Translations under genes and position numbers: made by a program | Part shown: piece by piece, positions 8,494-17,492 of the stretch | How the letters are laid out: every line of letters begins with the position of its first letter | Numbering within the stretch: the stretch's first letter is position 1 | Notes under the pieces: generated by a model | Databases searched by the model: none | Seen by the model: only the letters and a program-made list of their open reading frames with translations | What the model was told of the DNA's origin: nothing | NCBI GenBank assembly: GCA_031555315.1 | Contig: JAVBUO010000004.1 | Span: 1 to 64,000, forward strand | Origin: JAVBJV01 sp031555315 | Lineage (GTDB): Bacteria; Pseudomonadota; Alphaproteobacteria; Acetobacterales; Acetobacteraceae | Direction: 5' to 3' | DNA: 64,000 bases

Positions 8494-10694
8494 CACTGTC
8501 CTTTAACGGCAAAAGATAGAGACACAACAGCCCCCGGCCCATCCGTCCGGTCTTCATAATGGAGGTCGCCTTTATGGTCCTCCATGATCTTTTTTACAAT
8601 CGCCAGTCCCAGCCCGGTTCCCTTCGCCTTGTGCGTTACGTAAGGCTCGGTCAGGCGCCCCTGATCTTCCTTGGGGAGACCGATACCGTCATCCTCGACG
8701 GTGATCTGCACGTCGCCATTTTTGGCACGAACACTGAGCCGAATCCAGCCCGCGCCGTCGCGCATTGAAACCGCATCGGCGGCATTTTGCAAAAGATTGG
8801 TGATCGCCTGACCGATCTGACGGCGGTCGCACGGAATTACCGGCCCCGGCGACGGTATATCGACCTGCCAGTCCACTTCCGGATGTGCGGTCCTCAGCAG
8901 CACGATGGCCTCCTGCGCAATGCGCCCCACATCCTCGGGCTTCATCATCGGCTGCGGCATGCGGGCGAAGGAACTGAATTCATCCACCATGCGCCCGATA
9001 TCGCCCACCTGGCGGACGATTGTATCGGCACATTGCGCAAAAGTCACCGGGTCGGACTGGATCTCCTTGAGGAAGCGCCGCTTCAGGCGTTCGGCCGAAA
9101 GCTGAATCGGGGTCAACGGGTTCTTGATCTCGTGCGCGATGCGCCGCGCCACATCAGCCCAGGCCGCTTTGCGCTGCGCCGATTGCAGTTCGGTGATGTC
9201 ATCGAACGTGACGACGTAACCGTCGGTATGCTCCCCCTGCGTTTCCCCCCCCACGCGCACCAGCAGAACCCGTGGGCGCTGTGCGGGGCCGATCTGGATT
9301 TCCGCCGTATAGACCTTGTCGGGCGCCGCCTGGATCTGTTCGATCAGCGACGCGAACTGCGGCACCACGGCGCCGAGCCTGAGGCCGATCGCTCCCATCA
9401 GATCCACACCCAGCAGCTCGCTGGCGGCACGGTTCGGCAATTCGATCTGCCCGGCCGCGTCCAGACCGATCACACCGGCCGACACGCCGGAAAGCACGGT
9501 TTCCGTGAACCGCCGGCGCTCGTCGATCTGGCTGTAAGCGTCCATCAGCTCGGCGCGCTGCGAATTCAACTGCCCGGTCATCCGGTTGAAGGCGCGCGAC
9601 AGTTCGGCGATATCGTCTCCGCTCTGCGCTTCCGGCACGCGCGCCGCCAGATCGCCGGCGCGCACCCGTTCCGCCGCGCGGATCAACTGGCCGACCGGAC
9701 GGGCGATCTGGTTGGCGATCACCAGACCGGTCAACGTGGCCGCCGCCAGCAGCAGCAGCGCCACGATGGCGAAGATCAGCGCGAAGGTCACCTGCAGCCC
9801 CGAACGGTTCTGGGCAATCCGCCGATAGGCCGAAACCTCCGTCTCGGCGCGTTCGACATGCGCCAGCACGCTGGGATCGACGGGGCGGCCGATCAGCAGC
9901 ATCATGTTGCTGGGCTGATCCAGTTCCACCACGGCCCGCACGCGGGTGTTGTCTCCGCCGCCCGACAGCACGGCGATATCACCGGTGCGCGCCAGTTCGA
10001 TCGCCCAGGCGGGAAGCCGTTCCATCACGAACCCCGTGCTCAGCCCCGCATGAGCCAGCACCTGCGAGGTGGCCGGGTTGAACACCTGGCTTTCCGTCAG
10101 GCCGCGCAGTGCCGTCTGCGTCGCCAGAACGCGGGCATAATCGTAGCCGTTGTCAGGCAGCAGGATGGCCGCCCGGTTCAGGTCGTTCGCCATCGCCAGC
10201 GCTTCGGTGCGGATATTGTTGCGATGTTCTTCCAGATAGGCGCGCGACGCGCTGAGGCTTTCTTCCAACGCCGTGCTCACGCGGTCGCTGAACCACTGCT
10301 GGATCCCCATGTTGAAAAACACCGCGGCGAACACCGCAACCATCACCGCCGGCGACACCGCCACGGCAGAGAACAGCATGACCAGCCGCACATGCAGACG
10401 CGATCCCGCCGAGCCGCGCCGCCGCTCCGCCCAGACCCGCGTCAGCCGGATCGCCAGCGAAGATCCCAGAAACAGCAGCACCACCAGATTGGCCAGCACC
10501 AGCCACAGCATCAGCCCGGGCCTCGTCTCCAGCGGTTCGCCTCCGGCCAGAACGGCAAAGGTAACGATCCCCAGGCCCAGCGCCACCGCCGCCGACGTCA
10601 GAGTAGCCGCCTTGCCGAACAGCACATCGGTGATATGCAGCCACAGGCTCCGCTTTCTGAAGCCGGGCGTTTGTGCCTGCGGTGCTGCGCTCAT
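8493..10694 (-). CDS. ntrY: Sensor histidine kinase NtrY
   Basis: A 733-residue membrane kinase. Several hydrophobic segments fill the first 150 residues (VALGLGIVTFAVLAGG, LVLANLVVLLFLGSSL, and a third ending AVFFNMGIQQWF). An extracytoplasmic sensor region follows, then another membrane segment (LIFAIVALLLLAAATLTGLV), a HAMP domain (RAAERVRAGDLAARVPE), a PAS domain, the H-box WADVARRIAHEIKNPLTPIQ and a HATPase domain with DDGIGLP and GTGLGLAIVKKI. ATG at 10694 is chosen; a TTG at 10712 would overlap the ntrC end. It is part of the coupled ntrBCYX series. Confidence 0.95.
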   Translation of the reverse strand: MSAAPQAQTPGFRKRSLWLHITDVLFGKAATLTSAAVALGLGIVTFAVLAGGEPLETRPGLMLWLVLANLVVLLFLGSSLAIRLTRVWAERRRGSAGSRLHVRLVMLFSAVAVSPAVMVAVFAAVFFNMGIQQWFSDRVSTALEESLSASRAYLEEHRNNIRTEALAMANDLNRAAILLPDNGYDYARVLATQTALRGLTESQVFNPATSQVLAHAGLSTGFVMERLPAWAIELARTGDIAVLSGGGDNTRVRAVVELDQPSNMMLLIGRPVDPSVLAHVERAETEVSAYRRIAQNRSGLQVTFALIFAIVALLLLAAATLTGLVIANQIARPVGQLIRAAERVRAGDLAARVPEAQSGDDIAELSRAFNRMTGQLNSQRAELMDAYSQIDERRRFTETVLSGVSAGVIGLDAAGQIELPNRAASELLGVDLMGAIGLRLGAVVPQFASLIEQIQAAPDKVYTAEIQIGPAQRPRVLLVRVGGETQGEHTDGYVVTFDDITELQSAQRKAAWADVARRIAHEIKNPLTPIQLSAERLKRRFLKEIQSDPVTFAQCADTIVRQVGDIGRMVDEFSSFARMPQPMMKPEDVGRIAQEAIVLLRTAHPEVDWQVDIPSPGPVIPCDRRQIGQAITNLLQNAADAVSMRDGAGWIRLSVRAKNGDVQITVEDDGIGLPKEDQGRLTEPYVTHKAKGTGLGLAIVKKIMEDHKGDLHYEDRTDGPGAVVSLSFAVKGQ

Positions 10695-10704
10695 GTCGGA
10701 TGAA

Positions 10705-12153
10705 TTACCCAAGGCTGCGGGTTACGGAAATATCGAGGTCGCGAATTTTCTTGCGCAGCGTATTGCGGTTTACGCCGAGTATGGAAGCAGCTCGTATCTG
10801 ATTTCCATGGGTCGCCGCAAGGGCTGCCTCGATCAGCGGGCGTTCGACCTCGGCCAGAACCCGGTCGTGCACGTTGCCTTCCGTATCGCTGTCCTTCTGC
10901 AGCACGATGAGCTGACTGGCGAAGCGTGTCACCGCATCGGCCAAGCTGCCGGATTCTGAGAACGTCACCGTTTCTCCGGCATATGCTGCCTGTATCTCGG
11001 AAAGTTCGGCGCCGACCACATCGTCCGAGATCGTGTCCTGCGGATACAGCGCGCACAGCCGGCGGATCAGGTTTTCCAGCTCGCGCACGTTGCCGGGCCA
11101 GCTATGCTGCTGCAACCGTTCCAGAGCGGCGGGGGTCAGCATCTTGGCGCCCAGGCCGCTTTTGTGCTGCTGGGCGAGGAAATGCATGACCAGCGCGGGA
11201 ATGTCCTCGACCCGTTCGCGCAGCGGCGGCAGCCGCAGCGGCACAACGTTCAGCCGATAGAACAGGTCTTCGCGGAACTGCCCGGTGCGGATCGCCGAAC
11301 GCAGGTCGCGATGCGTCGCGGTAATGATCCGCACATCCACGCGGATCGGCTGCCGTCCGCCGATGGTGGTAAATTCGCCTTCCTGCAGCACCCGCAGCAG
11401 GCGCGTCTGCGCTTCGGGCGGCATGTCGCCGATCTCGTCCAGAAACAGCGTGCCGCCATGTGCCTGTTCGAACCTTCCCTGCGTGCGGTTGGTGGCGCCG
11501 GTAAATGCACCGCGTTCGTGGCCGAACAGTTCGCTTTCGATCAGTTCGCGCGGGATCGCCGCCATATTGATCGCAATGAACGGTCCCTTGCGCCGCCGCC
11601 CATGGCTGTGCAGCGCCCGCGCCACCAGTTCCTTGCCCGTGCCGGATTCCCCGGTGATCATCACGGTCAGGTCGGTCGTCGTCAGTCGCGCGATGGTGCG
11701 ATAGATCTCCTGCATCGCCGCCGACTTGCCGATCAGCGGAAAACGCTCGTCCCGTTCGGGAAACGCCGCCAGCGCCGCCTGTTCCTGCGAGACCATCAAC
11801 GCCCGTTCGACGACCGACAGAAGTTCTTTCAGATCGAAGGGTTTCGGCAGATACTCGAAAGCACCGTACTCGGCGGATTTCACGGCCATCTTCATGGTCG
11901 ACTGCGCGCTCATCACGATGGCGCGCAATTCCGGGCGCACGCGGCGGATCCGCGGCACCAGATCCAGACCGCTGGAATCCGGCATCACGACATCGGTGAT
12001 CACCAGATCCCCCTCGCCGTCCTCGATCCAGCGCCACAAGGTCGCGGCAGTGCCGGTCGCACGCACCCGGTATCCGGCGCGTTCCAGCGCTTGCGACAGC
12101 ACCGTGCGGATCGAACGGTCGTCGTCTGCGACAAGAATGGTTTTCGGAGTCAT
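10705..12153 (-). CDS. ntrC: Nitrogen regulation response regulator NtrC
   Basis: NtrC activates sigma54 promoters under nitrogen limitation. The 482-residue protein has a receiver domain (phospho-Asp in LVITDVVMPDSSG; Lys in LPKPFD), an AAA+ domain with GESGTGKE (Walker A), HERGAFTGATNR (sigma54 contact loop intact) and GGTLFLDEIGDMP, and a C-terminal Fis helix-turn-helix (NQIRAASILGVNRNTLRKKI). ATG at 12153 overlaps the ntrB stop in TGATG. The intact GAFTGA motif separates it from its neighbour NtrX, which lacks it. Confidence 0.97.
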   Translation of the reverse strand: MTPKTILVADDDRSIRTVLSQALERAGYRVRATGTAATLWRWIEDGEGDLVITDVVMPDSSGLDLVPRIRRVRPELRAIVMSAQSTMKMAVKSAEYGAFEYLPKPFDLKELLSVVERALMVSQEQAALAAFPERDERFPLIGKSAAMQEIYRTIARLTTTDLTVMITGESGTGKELVARALHSHGRRRKGPFIAINMAAIPRELIESELFGHERGAFTGATNRTQGRFEQAHGGTLFLDEIGDMPPEAQTRLLRVLQEGEFTTIGGRQPIRVDVRIITATHRDLRSAIRTGQFREDLFYRLNVVPLRLPPLRERVEDIPALVMHFLAQQHKSGLGAKMLTPAALERLQQHSWPGNVRELENLIRRLCALYPQDTISDDVVGAELSEIQAAYAGETVTFSESGSLADAVTRFASQLIVLQKDSDTEGNVHDRVLAEVERPLIEAALAATHGNQIRAASILGVNRNTLRKKIRDLDISVTRSLG

Positions 12154-13271
12154 CACCCGCCCTCCGCGTCGGACATCACCGGCAGACTGATCCGGAATTC
12201 GGTTCGCCCCGGCTGGCTGGTCACGCCGATCACCCCGCCATGGTCGTGGATGATCTTGGCGACCAGCGCCAGCCCAAGCCCCTGCCCGCCCGGCTTCGAA
12301 CTGACGAACGGATCGAACAGATACGGCATGATATCCTCGGGGATACCATCGCCGTTGTCGCGGATGCTGACCACCAGCGGCAGATGCGCGCGCCCCTTGC
12401 CATGCGGACGGGCGATGCGCAGGCCGTGCTGATACGACGTGCTGAGGATGATCTTGCCGCCCTGTTCGGGAACCGCCTCGGCAGCGTTCTTCACCAGATT
12501 GAGCATTACCTGAATCAACTGTTCGCTGCTGCCGGCGACAGGCGGCAGACTGGGGTCGTAGTTTTCGTGAAAGTGCACATGCCGGGCGAAGCCGGCCTGC
12601 GACAGCAGGCGCACGTATTCCAGCACGTGATGAATGTTGACCGGACCGTACGCCGCCGGGCTGTCCCCGAACGCCGCCATCTGATCGACCATTCCGTGAA
12701 TGCGATCGGTCTCGTCACAGATCAGTTGCGTCAGGCTGCGATCGGCGCCGGAAACGCTCGCTTCCAGCAACTGTGCCGCGCCGCGGATCCCCGACAGCGG
12801 GTTCTTGATCTCGTGCGCGAGCATCGCCGCCATCCCCGTCACGCTGCGCGCCGCACTGCGAAACCCCATCTGCCGGCCGAGCACCTGCATTGCCGACGCG
12901 TCCTGCAGCACCAGCAGCACCGCCCCGTCATCGGCCCGCAGCGGCGTGGCCTGCACCGATACGGACGGATGCTGAATGCGCGGGCTTTCCAGGACCAGAT
13001 CGTGATCACTCACCGTCACCGCCCCGGTGCGAACCTGCGCCAAAAGCCCGAACAGGCGGTTGTCGCGGGGCAACAGATCGCTCAGTTGCATGTGCCGTAA
13101 CTGGGTCAGTGAAATGCCGAAAAAAACCTCGGCGGCCAGATTGGCGAATTCGAATGCGTCGTGCCGGTCCAAAACGACGGTCGGTACCGGCGTCGCCGCC
13201 AGAATGGCCGCATGATCCGGCGGTTGCGCCGCGTCGGGCAACGTGTGGAGAAACCGGCCGGTCTCTTTCAC
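12153..13271 (-). CDS. ntrB: Nitrogen regulation sensor kinase NtrB
   Basis: NtrB is the soluble histidine kinase and phosphatase that sets NtrC phosphorylation under PII control. An N-terminal PAS domain (AATPVPTVVLDRHDAFEFAN) is followed by the H-box AAMLAHEIKNPLSGIRGAA, an N-box (MLNLVKNAAEAVPEQGG) and G-boxes (DNGDGIPEDI, GGQGLGLALVAKII). There are no membrane segments. The GTG start at 13271 overlaps the dusB stop (GTGA), so dusB and ntrB are translationally coupled. The dusB-ntrB-ntrC linkage parallels the enterobacterial and rhizobial dusB/nifR3-ntr arrangement. Confidence 0.96.
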   Translation of the reverse strand: MKETGRFLHTLPDAAQPPDHAAILAATPVPTVVLDRHDAFEFANLAAEVFFGISLTQLRHMQLSDLLPRDNRLFGLLAQVRTGAVTVSDHDLVLESPRIQHPSVSVQATPLRADDGAVLLVLQDASAMQVLGRQMGFRSAARSVTGMAAMLAHEIKNPLSGIRGAAQLLEASVSGADRSLTQLICDETDRIHGMVDQMAAFGDSPAAYGPVNIHHVLEYVRLLSQAGFARHVHFHENYDPSLPPVAGSSEQLIQVMLNLVKNAAEAVPEQGGKIILSTSYQHGLRIARPHGKGRAHLPLVVSIRDNGDGIPEDIMPYLFDPFVSSKPGGQGLGLALVAKIIHDHGGVIGVTSQPGRTEFRISLPVMSDAEGG

Positions 13272-14341
13272 GCGGCCTCCTGCGCCTGTGGGTCCGCACG
13301 TTCGAGGCGGCGCGTCACGTCACGCGCGATCAGCGGGTCGTAGAACCGGCGGATATGATCCCCGACCGCGTCGGCATCGGTCATCCGGTTGATCTCGGCG
13401 CGAAACTCGGCCGATCCGGGCAGGCCCTTGGAATACCAGGCGACGTGCTTGCGGGCCAGCCGCATACCGGGATTTCGTCCGTGATACTCCAGCATCGACC
13501 GGTAATGCCGCAACAGCACCGCGCATTGTTCGCCAAGCCCTGGTTCGGCGCGCCGTTCACCGGTCGTCAGATACGCGGCGACATGACCCATGAACCACGG
13601 CCGGCCGTAACTGCCGCGCCCGATCATCACCCCGTCGGCACCGGACTGACGCAATGCCTCGGCCGCATCGTCCTCGGTGAGAATATCGCCATTGACGATC
13701 ACCGGGATCGAGACGCTTTCCTTGACCTGCCGGACGAAAGCCCAGTCGGCGGTTCCAGTGTAGAACATCTGCCGCGTGCGGCCGTGCACCGTCACCATCT
13801 GGATGCCGCAATCCTCGGCGATCTTCGCCAGACGCGGTGCGTTCAGCGTGCTGTGGTCCCAGCCCATGCGCATCTTCAGCGTGACCGGAATATCCACGGC
13901 GCGCGCCGTCGCCTCGAGAATGCGCGCCGCGGCGATCTCGTCGCGCATCAGCGCCGAGCCGGCGTTCTGCTTCACCGACACTTTTTTCACCGGACAGCCG
14001 AAATTGATGTCGATAATTCCCGCACCACGATCGGCATTCATCCGCGCCGCCTCGGCCATCAGGTCCGGGTCGCAGCCCGCCAACTGCACACTGGCCGGCC
14101 CCCCCATGCCGTCGAGCTCGGCCATTTTCAGCGTCTGCTGGTTTTCGCGTACCATCGCCCACGAGGCGATCATCTCGGACACCACCAGCCCTGCCCCCAT
14201 CTCCTTCGCCAGGCGGCGGAACGGCAGATCGCTCACTCCGGACAGCGGCGCCAGAATAACCGGCGTCTCGATCCGGGCGGCGCGCCCGGCGCCGGGCAGT
14301 TCGATCGGCGCCAAACGGGGGAAATGCGTTATAGTGCACAT
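13268..14341 (-). CDS. dusB: tRNA-dihydrouridine synthase DusB
   Basis: A flavin enzyme that reduces uridines in the tRNA D-loop. The 357-residue TIM barrel has an FMN-binding start (PVILAPLSGVSDLPFRRLA), the catalytic Cys in IDINFGCPVKKV, the substrate segment KQNAGSALMRD, TLKMRMGWD, VHGRTRQMFYTG and the phosphate-binding IGRGSYGRPW. It is the first gene of the minus-strand ntr operon. The gap to the divergent ispDF gene is only 66 bp, so both promoters must lie there. Confidence 0.95.
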   Translation of the reverse strand: MCTITHFPRLAPIELPGAGRAARIETPVILAPLSGVSDLPFRRLAKEMGAGLVVSEMIASWAMVRENQQTLKMAELDGMGGPASVQLAGCDPDLMAEAARMNADRGAGIIDINFGCPVKKVSVKQNAGSALMRDEIAAARILEATARAVDIPVTLKMRMGWDHSTLNAPRLAKIAEDCGIQMVTVHGRTRQMFYTGTADWAFVRQVKESVSIPVIVNGDILTEDDAAEALRQSGADGVMIGRGSYGRPWFMGHVAAYLTTGERRAEPGLGEQCAVLLRHYRSMLEYHGRNPGMRLARKHVAWYSKGLPGSAEFRAEINRMTDADAVGDHIRRFYDPLIARDVTRRLERADPQAQEAA

Positions 14342-14407
14342 GATTTGTGCAAAATAGCCGCCCTGGCATTGCCGCGCAATCAGGCAGACGCTATCAGGAT
14401 AGGCATT

Positions 14408-15541
14408 ATGCGCATTGCAGCCGTACTTGTCGCTGCCGGAAGCGGCGCGCGCTTCGGCGGGCGCACGCCCAAGCAGTTTCTGGACCTAAGCGGACAGCCT
14501 GTCGCGCGCCATGCGGCGGCGGCGCTCGGCAGGCATGCGACGCTTCTGCAACCGGTGGGCGATGCCGCCGCACTGAATGCCGCTCTGGCGGGCATTGCCC
14601 ATCTGCCGGTGGTGCCAGGCGGCGCGACCCGTCAGGCGAGCGTACGCGCCGGTCTGGAAGCGCTGGCCGCACATGCGCCCGACATCGTGCTGATCCACGA
14701 TGCCGCCCGCCCGTATCTGCCCGCCACGCTGATCCCCGCCTTGCTGGAGGCGCTGCGCACCGCGACAGGCGCGATCCCCGCCCTGCCGGTGACCGACACG
14801 CTGAAGCGCGCCAGCGACGGACGGATCGAGGCGACCATCCCGCGCGATCACCTGTTTCGCGCCCAGACGCCGCAGGCGTTCCTTTTCCAGCCCATCCTGC
14901 ACGCTCATCGGGCGGCACAGCACGAGGTCACCGACGATGCCGCGTTGCTGGAGGGCACGGAACACCGCATCGCTTTGGTTCCCGGCTGCGCGGACAATCT
15001 GAAGATCACCCACCCAGAGGATCTGCACCGCATGCAGCAGCACTTCGCTCCGCAGACGATGATCCCGCGCGTCGGCACCGGTTTCGACGTTCATCGTCTG
15101 GTCGCGGGGCGTCCGCTGATCCTATGCGGCGTGCAGGTGCCGCATGCGCTGGGGCTGGCGGGACATTCGGATGCGGATGTCGGCATGCATGCGCTGTGCG
15201 ACGCGATCTACGGCGCTTTGGCGGAAGGCGATATCGGCCGGCATTTCCCGCCGTCCCAGAACGCCTGGAAAGACGCCGACAGTGCCCAGTTCCTGCAACA
15301 CGCAGCGGACCGGATCGCAGCGCGTGGCGGGATACTCGCCAATGCCGACGTCACGCTGATCTGCGAGCAGCCGAAGATCGGCCCGCACGCCGATGCGATG
15401 CGCGCACGTCTGGCCGCTCTGCTGTCGGTGCCGGTCGAGCGGGTCTCGGTCAAGGCCACCACCAGCGAGAAGCTGGGCTTTACGGGGCGCGGCGAAGGAA
15501 TCGCGGCACAGGCGGCCGTTTGCGTTCTGCTGCCGGCCTGA
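14408..15541 (+). CDS. ispDF: Bifunctional IspD/IspF, MEP isoprenoid pathway
   Basis: A fusion of 2-C-methyl-D-erythritol 4-phosphate cytidylyltransferase (IspD, about residues 1-215) and MECDP synthase (IspF, about 220-377), catalysing two non-consecutive MEP-pathway steps. IspD shows VLVAAGSGARFGGRTPKQFL and VLIHDAARPYLP. IspF shows RVGTGFDVHRL (zinc Asp and His), AGHSDADVGMHALCDAIYGA, GDIGRHFPP and KATTSEKLGFTGRGEGIAA. ATG at 14408 starts the IspD fold exactly; the longer open frame upstream is a shadow of dusB. The fusion is characteristic of alpha- and epsilonproteobacteria. Confidence 0.96.
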   Translation: MRIAAVLVAAGSGARFGGRTPKQFLDLSGQPVARHAAAALGRHATLLQPVGDAAALNAALAGIAHLPVVPGGATRQASVRAGLEALAAHAPDIVLIHDAARPYLPATLIPALLEALRTATGAIPALPVTDTLKRASDGRIEATIPRDHLFRAQTPQAFLFQPILHAHRAAQHEVTDDAALLEGTEHRIALVPGCADNLKITHPEDLHRMQQHFAPQTMIPRVGTGFDVHRLVAGRPLILCGVQVPHALGLAGHSDADVGMHALCDAIYGALAEGDIGRHFPPSQNAWKDADSAQFLQHAADRIAARGGILANADVTLICEQPKIGPHADAMRARLAALLSVPVERVSVKATTSEKLGFTGRGEGIAAQAAVCVLLPA

Positions 15542-15547
15542 GAATAT

Positions 15548-16084
15548 TCAAGCGCGCTTTTTCGCCGGCGCTTTTTTCGGCGCGGCCTTCTTGGCTGCGG
15601 TCTTTTGGGCCGCTGTCTTTTTCTTGGGCAACGCCAACATCGTACCGCGGCAATTTTTGCTGCCGCACAGGCAACGATGCGCAGCGATATCGGCCTTGGT
15701 GATCCGCCCGCTCAGGATCAGCCCGTAATCGTAGGCAAGCTCCTCGCCGGCGCGGATATCGCGTTTGGCGTGAATGTAGATGCGATCCTCGCCGCGCACT
15801 TCCACCTGTTCGGTTCTGCAGTTCGGACTGCACGAGTGATTCACCCAGCGCGCCGCATTGCCACCGTCTCCGCCGTCGATCACCGTATCACCGTCGATGT
15901 CGAAGAAGAACGTATGGTTCGGGTTCTCGGGGTCCGCCGGTTCCATATCGATGGCGGATTCCCAACTGATCCGCTTGCCCTTGTATTCAAGGATACGCTC
16001 GCCTTTCGGAATGTCGACACATGCGAAAACGCCCTTTCCGTGAACCGGGGAACTACGAACGGCAAAACGGCGTATACCTGACAT
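15548..16084 (-). CDS. SET-domain protein-lysine methyltransferase with histone-H1-like tail
   Basis: The SET fold runs from about residue 1 to 145: HGKGVFACVDIPKGERILEY, NHTFFFDIDGD, RWVNHSCSPNC (SAM-binding NHSC motif), AGEELAYDYG and a post-SET-like Cys segment HRCLCGSKNCRGTM that may bind zinc. After residue 150 comes a tail of alternating Lys, Ala and Pro (KKTAAQKTAAKKAAPKKAPA). This resembles bacterial histone-H1-like DNA-binding tails. ATG at 16084 is preferred; a TTG at 16105 would add seven residues. It is convergent with ispDF. The target protein is unknown. Confidence 0.88.
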   Translation of the reverse strand: MSGIRRFAVRSSPVHGKGVFACVDIPKGERILEYKGKRISWESAIDMEPADPENPNHTFFFDIDGDTVIDGGDGGNAARWVNHSCSPNCRTEQVEVRGEDRIYIHAKRDIRAGEELAYDYGLILSGRITKADIAAHRCLCGSKNCRGTMLALPKKKTAAQKTAAKKAAPKKAPAKKRA

Positions 16085-16129
16085 GATGGGTTCCGGAACT
16101 TTCAAACATACATTCGATCCGAAAGGTCT

Positions 16130-16528
16130 CTAACCCGTTTGCAGCGCCCGCGCCAGTACCCAGGCCGCGTACACATCCGATGCGCCTGTGAAGACGTCCT
16201 GGCCGTACATCCTCTGCGCGCCTTCCAGTTCCAGCATCACGCCACCGTGTTGTTTGCGCACGCGCAGGACTCTGGTGTTGAACACGATCTCCGCGCCCGG
16301 CAGGGCGCGCAGCCGCATCGCCAGCGTCGCACGCATCTGCCCCGCTTCCATCGGCTCCAAGCCCAGTGCCGTCCAGACCGGCGATGCGCAGAGCGCCGTC
16401 GCCCGGGCATCGAGGCCGGGATTCTGTTCCAGTACGCTTACCTTACGGCCACACATGGCGGCGGTCAGCGCAAACACCAGCCCGCTCAGCCCTGCTCCGA
16501 TGACAAGAATACGCCCTTGCGTTTGCAT
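16130..16528 (-). CDS. Shortened FAD/NAD(P)-binding protein
   Basis: A 132-residue protein that starts with a perfect dinucleotide-binding motif (RILVIGAGLSGLVFALTAA, then VSVLEQN) and ends like the FAD-site C-terminus of flavoproteins (DVFTGASDVYAAWVLARAL). Complete monooxygenases or oxidoreductases of this type have 350 or more residues; the middle is missing without any frameshift. It could be an in-frame deletion remnant or a genuine mini-protein. It is preceded by a terminator that separates it from the PCMT-like gene upstream. Confidence 0.6.
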   Translation of the reverse strand: MQTQGRILVIGAGLSGLVFALTAAMCGRKVSVLEQNPGLDARATALCASPVWTALGLEPMEAGQMRATLAMRLRALPGAEIVFNTRVLRVRKQHGGVMLELEGAQRMYGQDVFTGASDVYAAWVLARALQTG

Positions 16529-16542
16529 GTCTTCACCATAAC

Positions 16543-16572
16543 AAAAAAGGCCGCGGCAGGTGTTCTGCCGCG
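16543..16572 (-). terminator. Rho-independent terminator after the PCMT-like gene
   Basis: On the minus strand an 8-bp stem (cgcggcag / ctgccgcg, 16552-16572) with a 5-base loop is followed by gcc and a six-T run. It lies 24 bases beyond the stop of the PCMT-like gene, so it should end the three-gene methyltransferase operon. Confidence 0.8.
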
Positions 16573-16595
16573 ACCCAGTCTCCGGAACGGACCGG

Positions 16596-17492
16596 TCAGT
16601 TCTGGCCCGCCGGAGGCACTGCTTCCGGCACCGCCGTGTTGGCCGGGCGCGGCTGGTTCATCATCGCGCCGGTCATCGGAATGAAATAGACCCCCACATC
16701 CTTGCGGCTGCGCACGCGCCCGTCCTGATCCTTCGTGTAGATGTAGAGGAACTGCCCGCGACGGAACGGCTGGCCGATCGGGCAGATCATCCGTCCGCCC
16801 GGCTTCAGCTGACGCAGCAGCGCCGGCGGCGCGTATTGTGCGGCGCAGGTCACGATGATGGTATCGAAACCGCCTTCCACCTCCGGCCAGCCGAAGAAAC
16901 CGTCGCCGACGCGCGACTGGATGTTGTTGTAACCCAACGGCGCGAACATCCGGCCGACACTGCGGCCCAACGGTTCGATGATCTCGATCGAATACTGCTG
17001 CGCGACGATGCGCGACAGCGCCGAGCTCTGATAGCCGGACCCGGTGCCGATTTCGAGCACGACGTCGGTCGGTTTCGGTTCACACATCTGCGTCATGTAG
17101 GCCTGGCCCAGATAATCGGACAGTGCCGAGCCATAACCGACGGCCCAGGGCTTCGCTTCGGCCTCGTAGGCGTCTGTGGCGGTCGAGCGGCGTTCGCTGT
17201 GCACATAATGGAAATATTCACGCGGCACTTCCGAAAACGCGCGCAGCACCGCCGGATCGGCACGGCCCAGACGTTGCGTCAGGTATGTCTCGACCCGGCG
17301 CAGCATGGCGGGCTTGCGGCCCTGGATGGCGCGAAATGTGCCCTCGGACATCGTCGTCTCGCGGCCGGACTCTTTCATGGCCGTCAGGTACTTCTCCAGC
17401 GTCCACTCTCCCTCGGCGCGCACCAGCGCCGGGGCAGCCAATAAGCCTGTTGTAGCGCCGAGTAAAAACCGGCGGCGGTTCAATCCGATCAC
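16596..17492 (-). CDS. Tat-type exported PCMT-like methyltransferase
   Basis: A 298-residue member of the protein-L-isoaspartate O-methyltransferase family. A twin-arginine-like leader (NRRRFLLGATTGLLAAPALV) precedes the enzyme. SAM motif I is VLEIGTGSGYQSSALSRI, followed by IEIIEPL, NIQSRVGDGFFGWPE, FDTIIVTCAA and LKPGGRMICPIG. The canonical PIGxGQTIS substrate segment is replaced by AVGYGSALSDYLGQAYMT, so the substrate may not be isoaspartate. The GTG at 17492 overlaps the stop of the upstream membrane gene in GTGA, which fixes the start. Export of a SAM-dependent enzyme is odd, since SAM is cytoplasmic; a membrane-anchored location is possible. Confidence 0.85.
   Translation of the reverse strand: MIGLNRRRFLLGATTGLLAAPALVRAEGEWTLEKYLTAMKESGRETTMSEGTFRAIQGRKPAMLRRVETYLTQRLGRADPAVLRAFSEVPREYFHYVHSERRSTATDAYEAEAKPWAVGYGSALSDYLGQAYMTQMCEPKPTDVVLEIGTGSGYQSSALSRIVAQQYSIEIIEPLGRSVGRMFAPLGYNNIQSRVGDGFFGWPEVEGGFDTIIVTCAAQYAPPALLRQLKPGGRMICPIGQPFRRGQFLYIYTKDQDGRVRSRKDVGVYFIPMTGAMMNQPRPANTAVPEAVPPAGQN

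Noticed and set aside
8787..10703. 638-codon plus-strand frame opposite ntrY
   Set aside because: Rich in His, Arg and Gln as expected for an antisense shadow of a GC-rich gene; ntrY is unambiguous.
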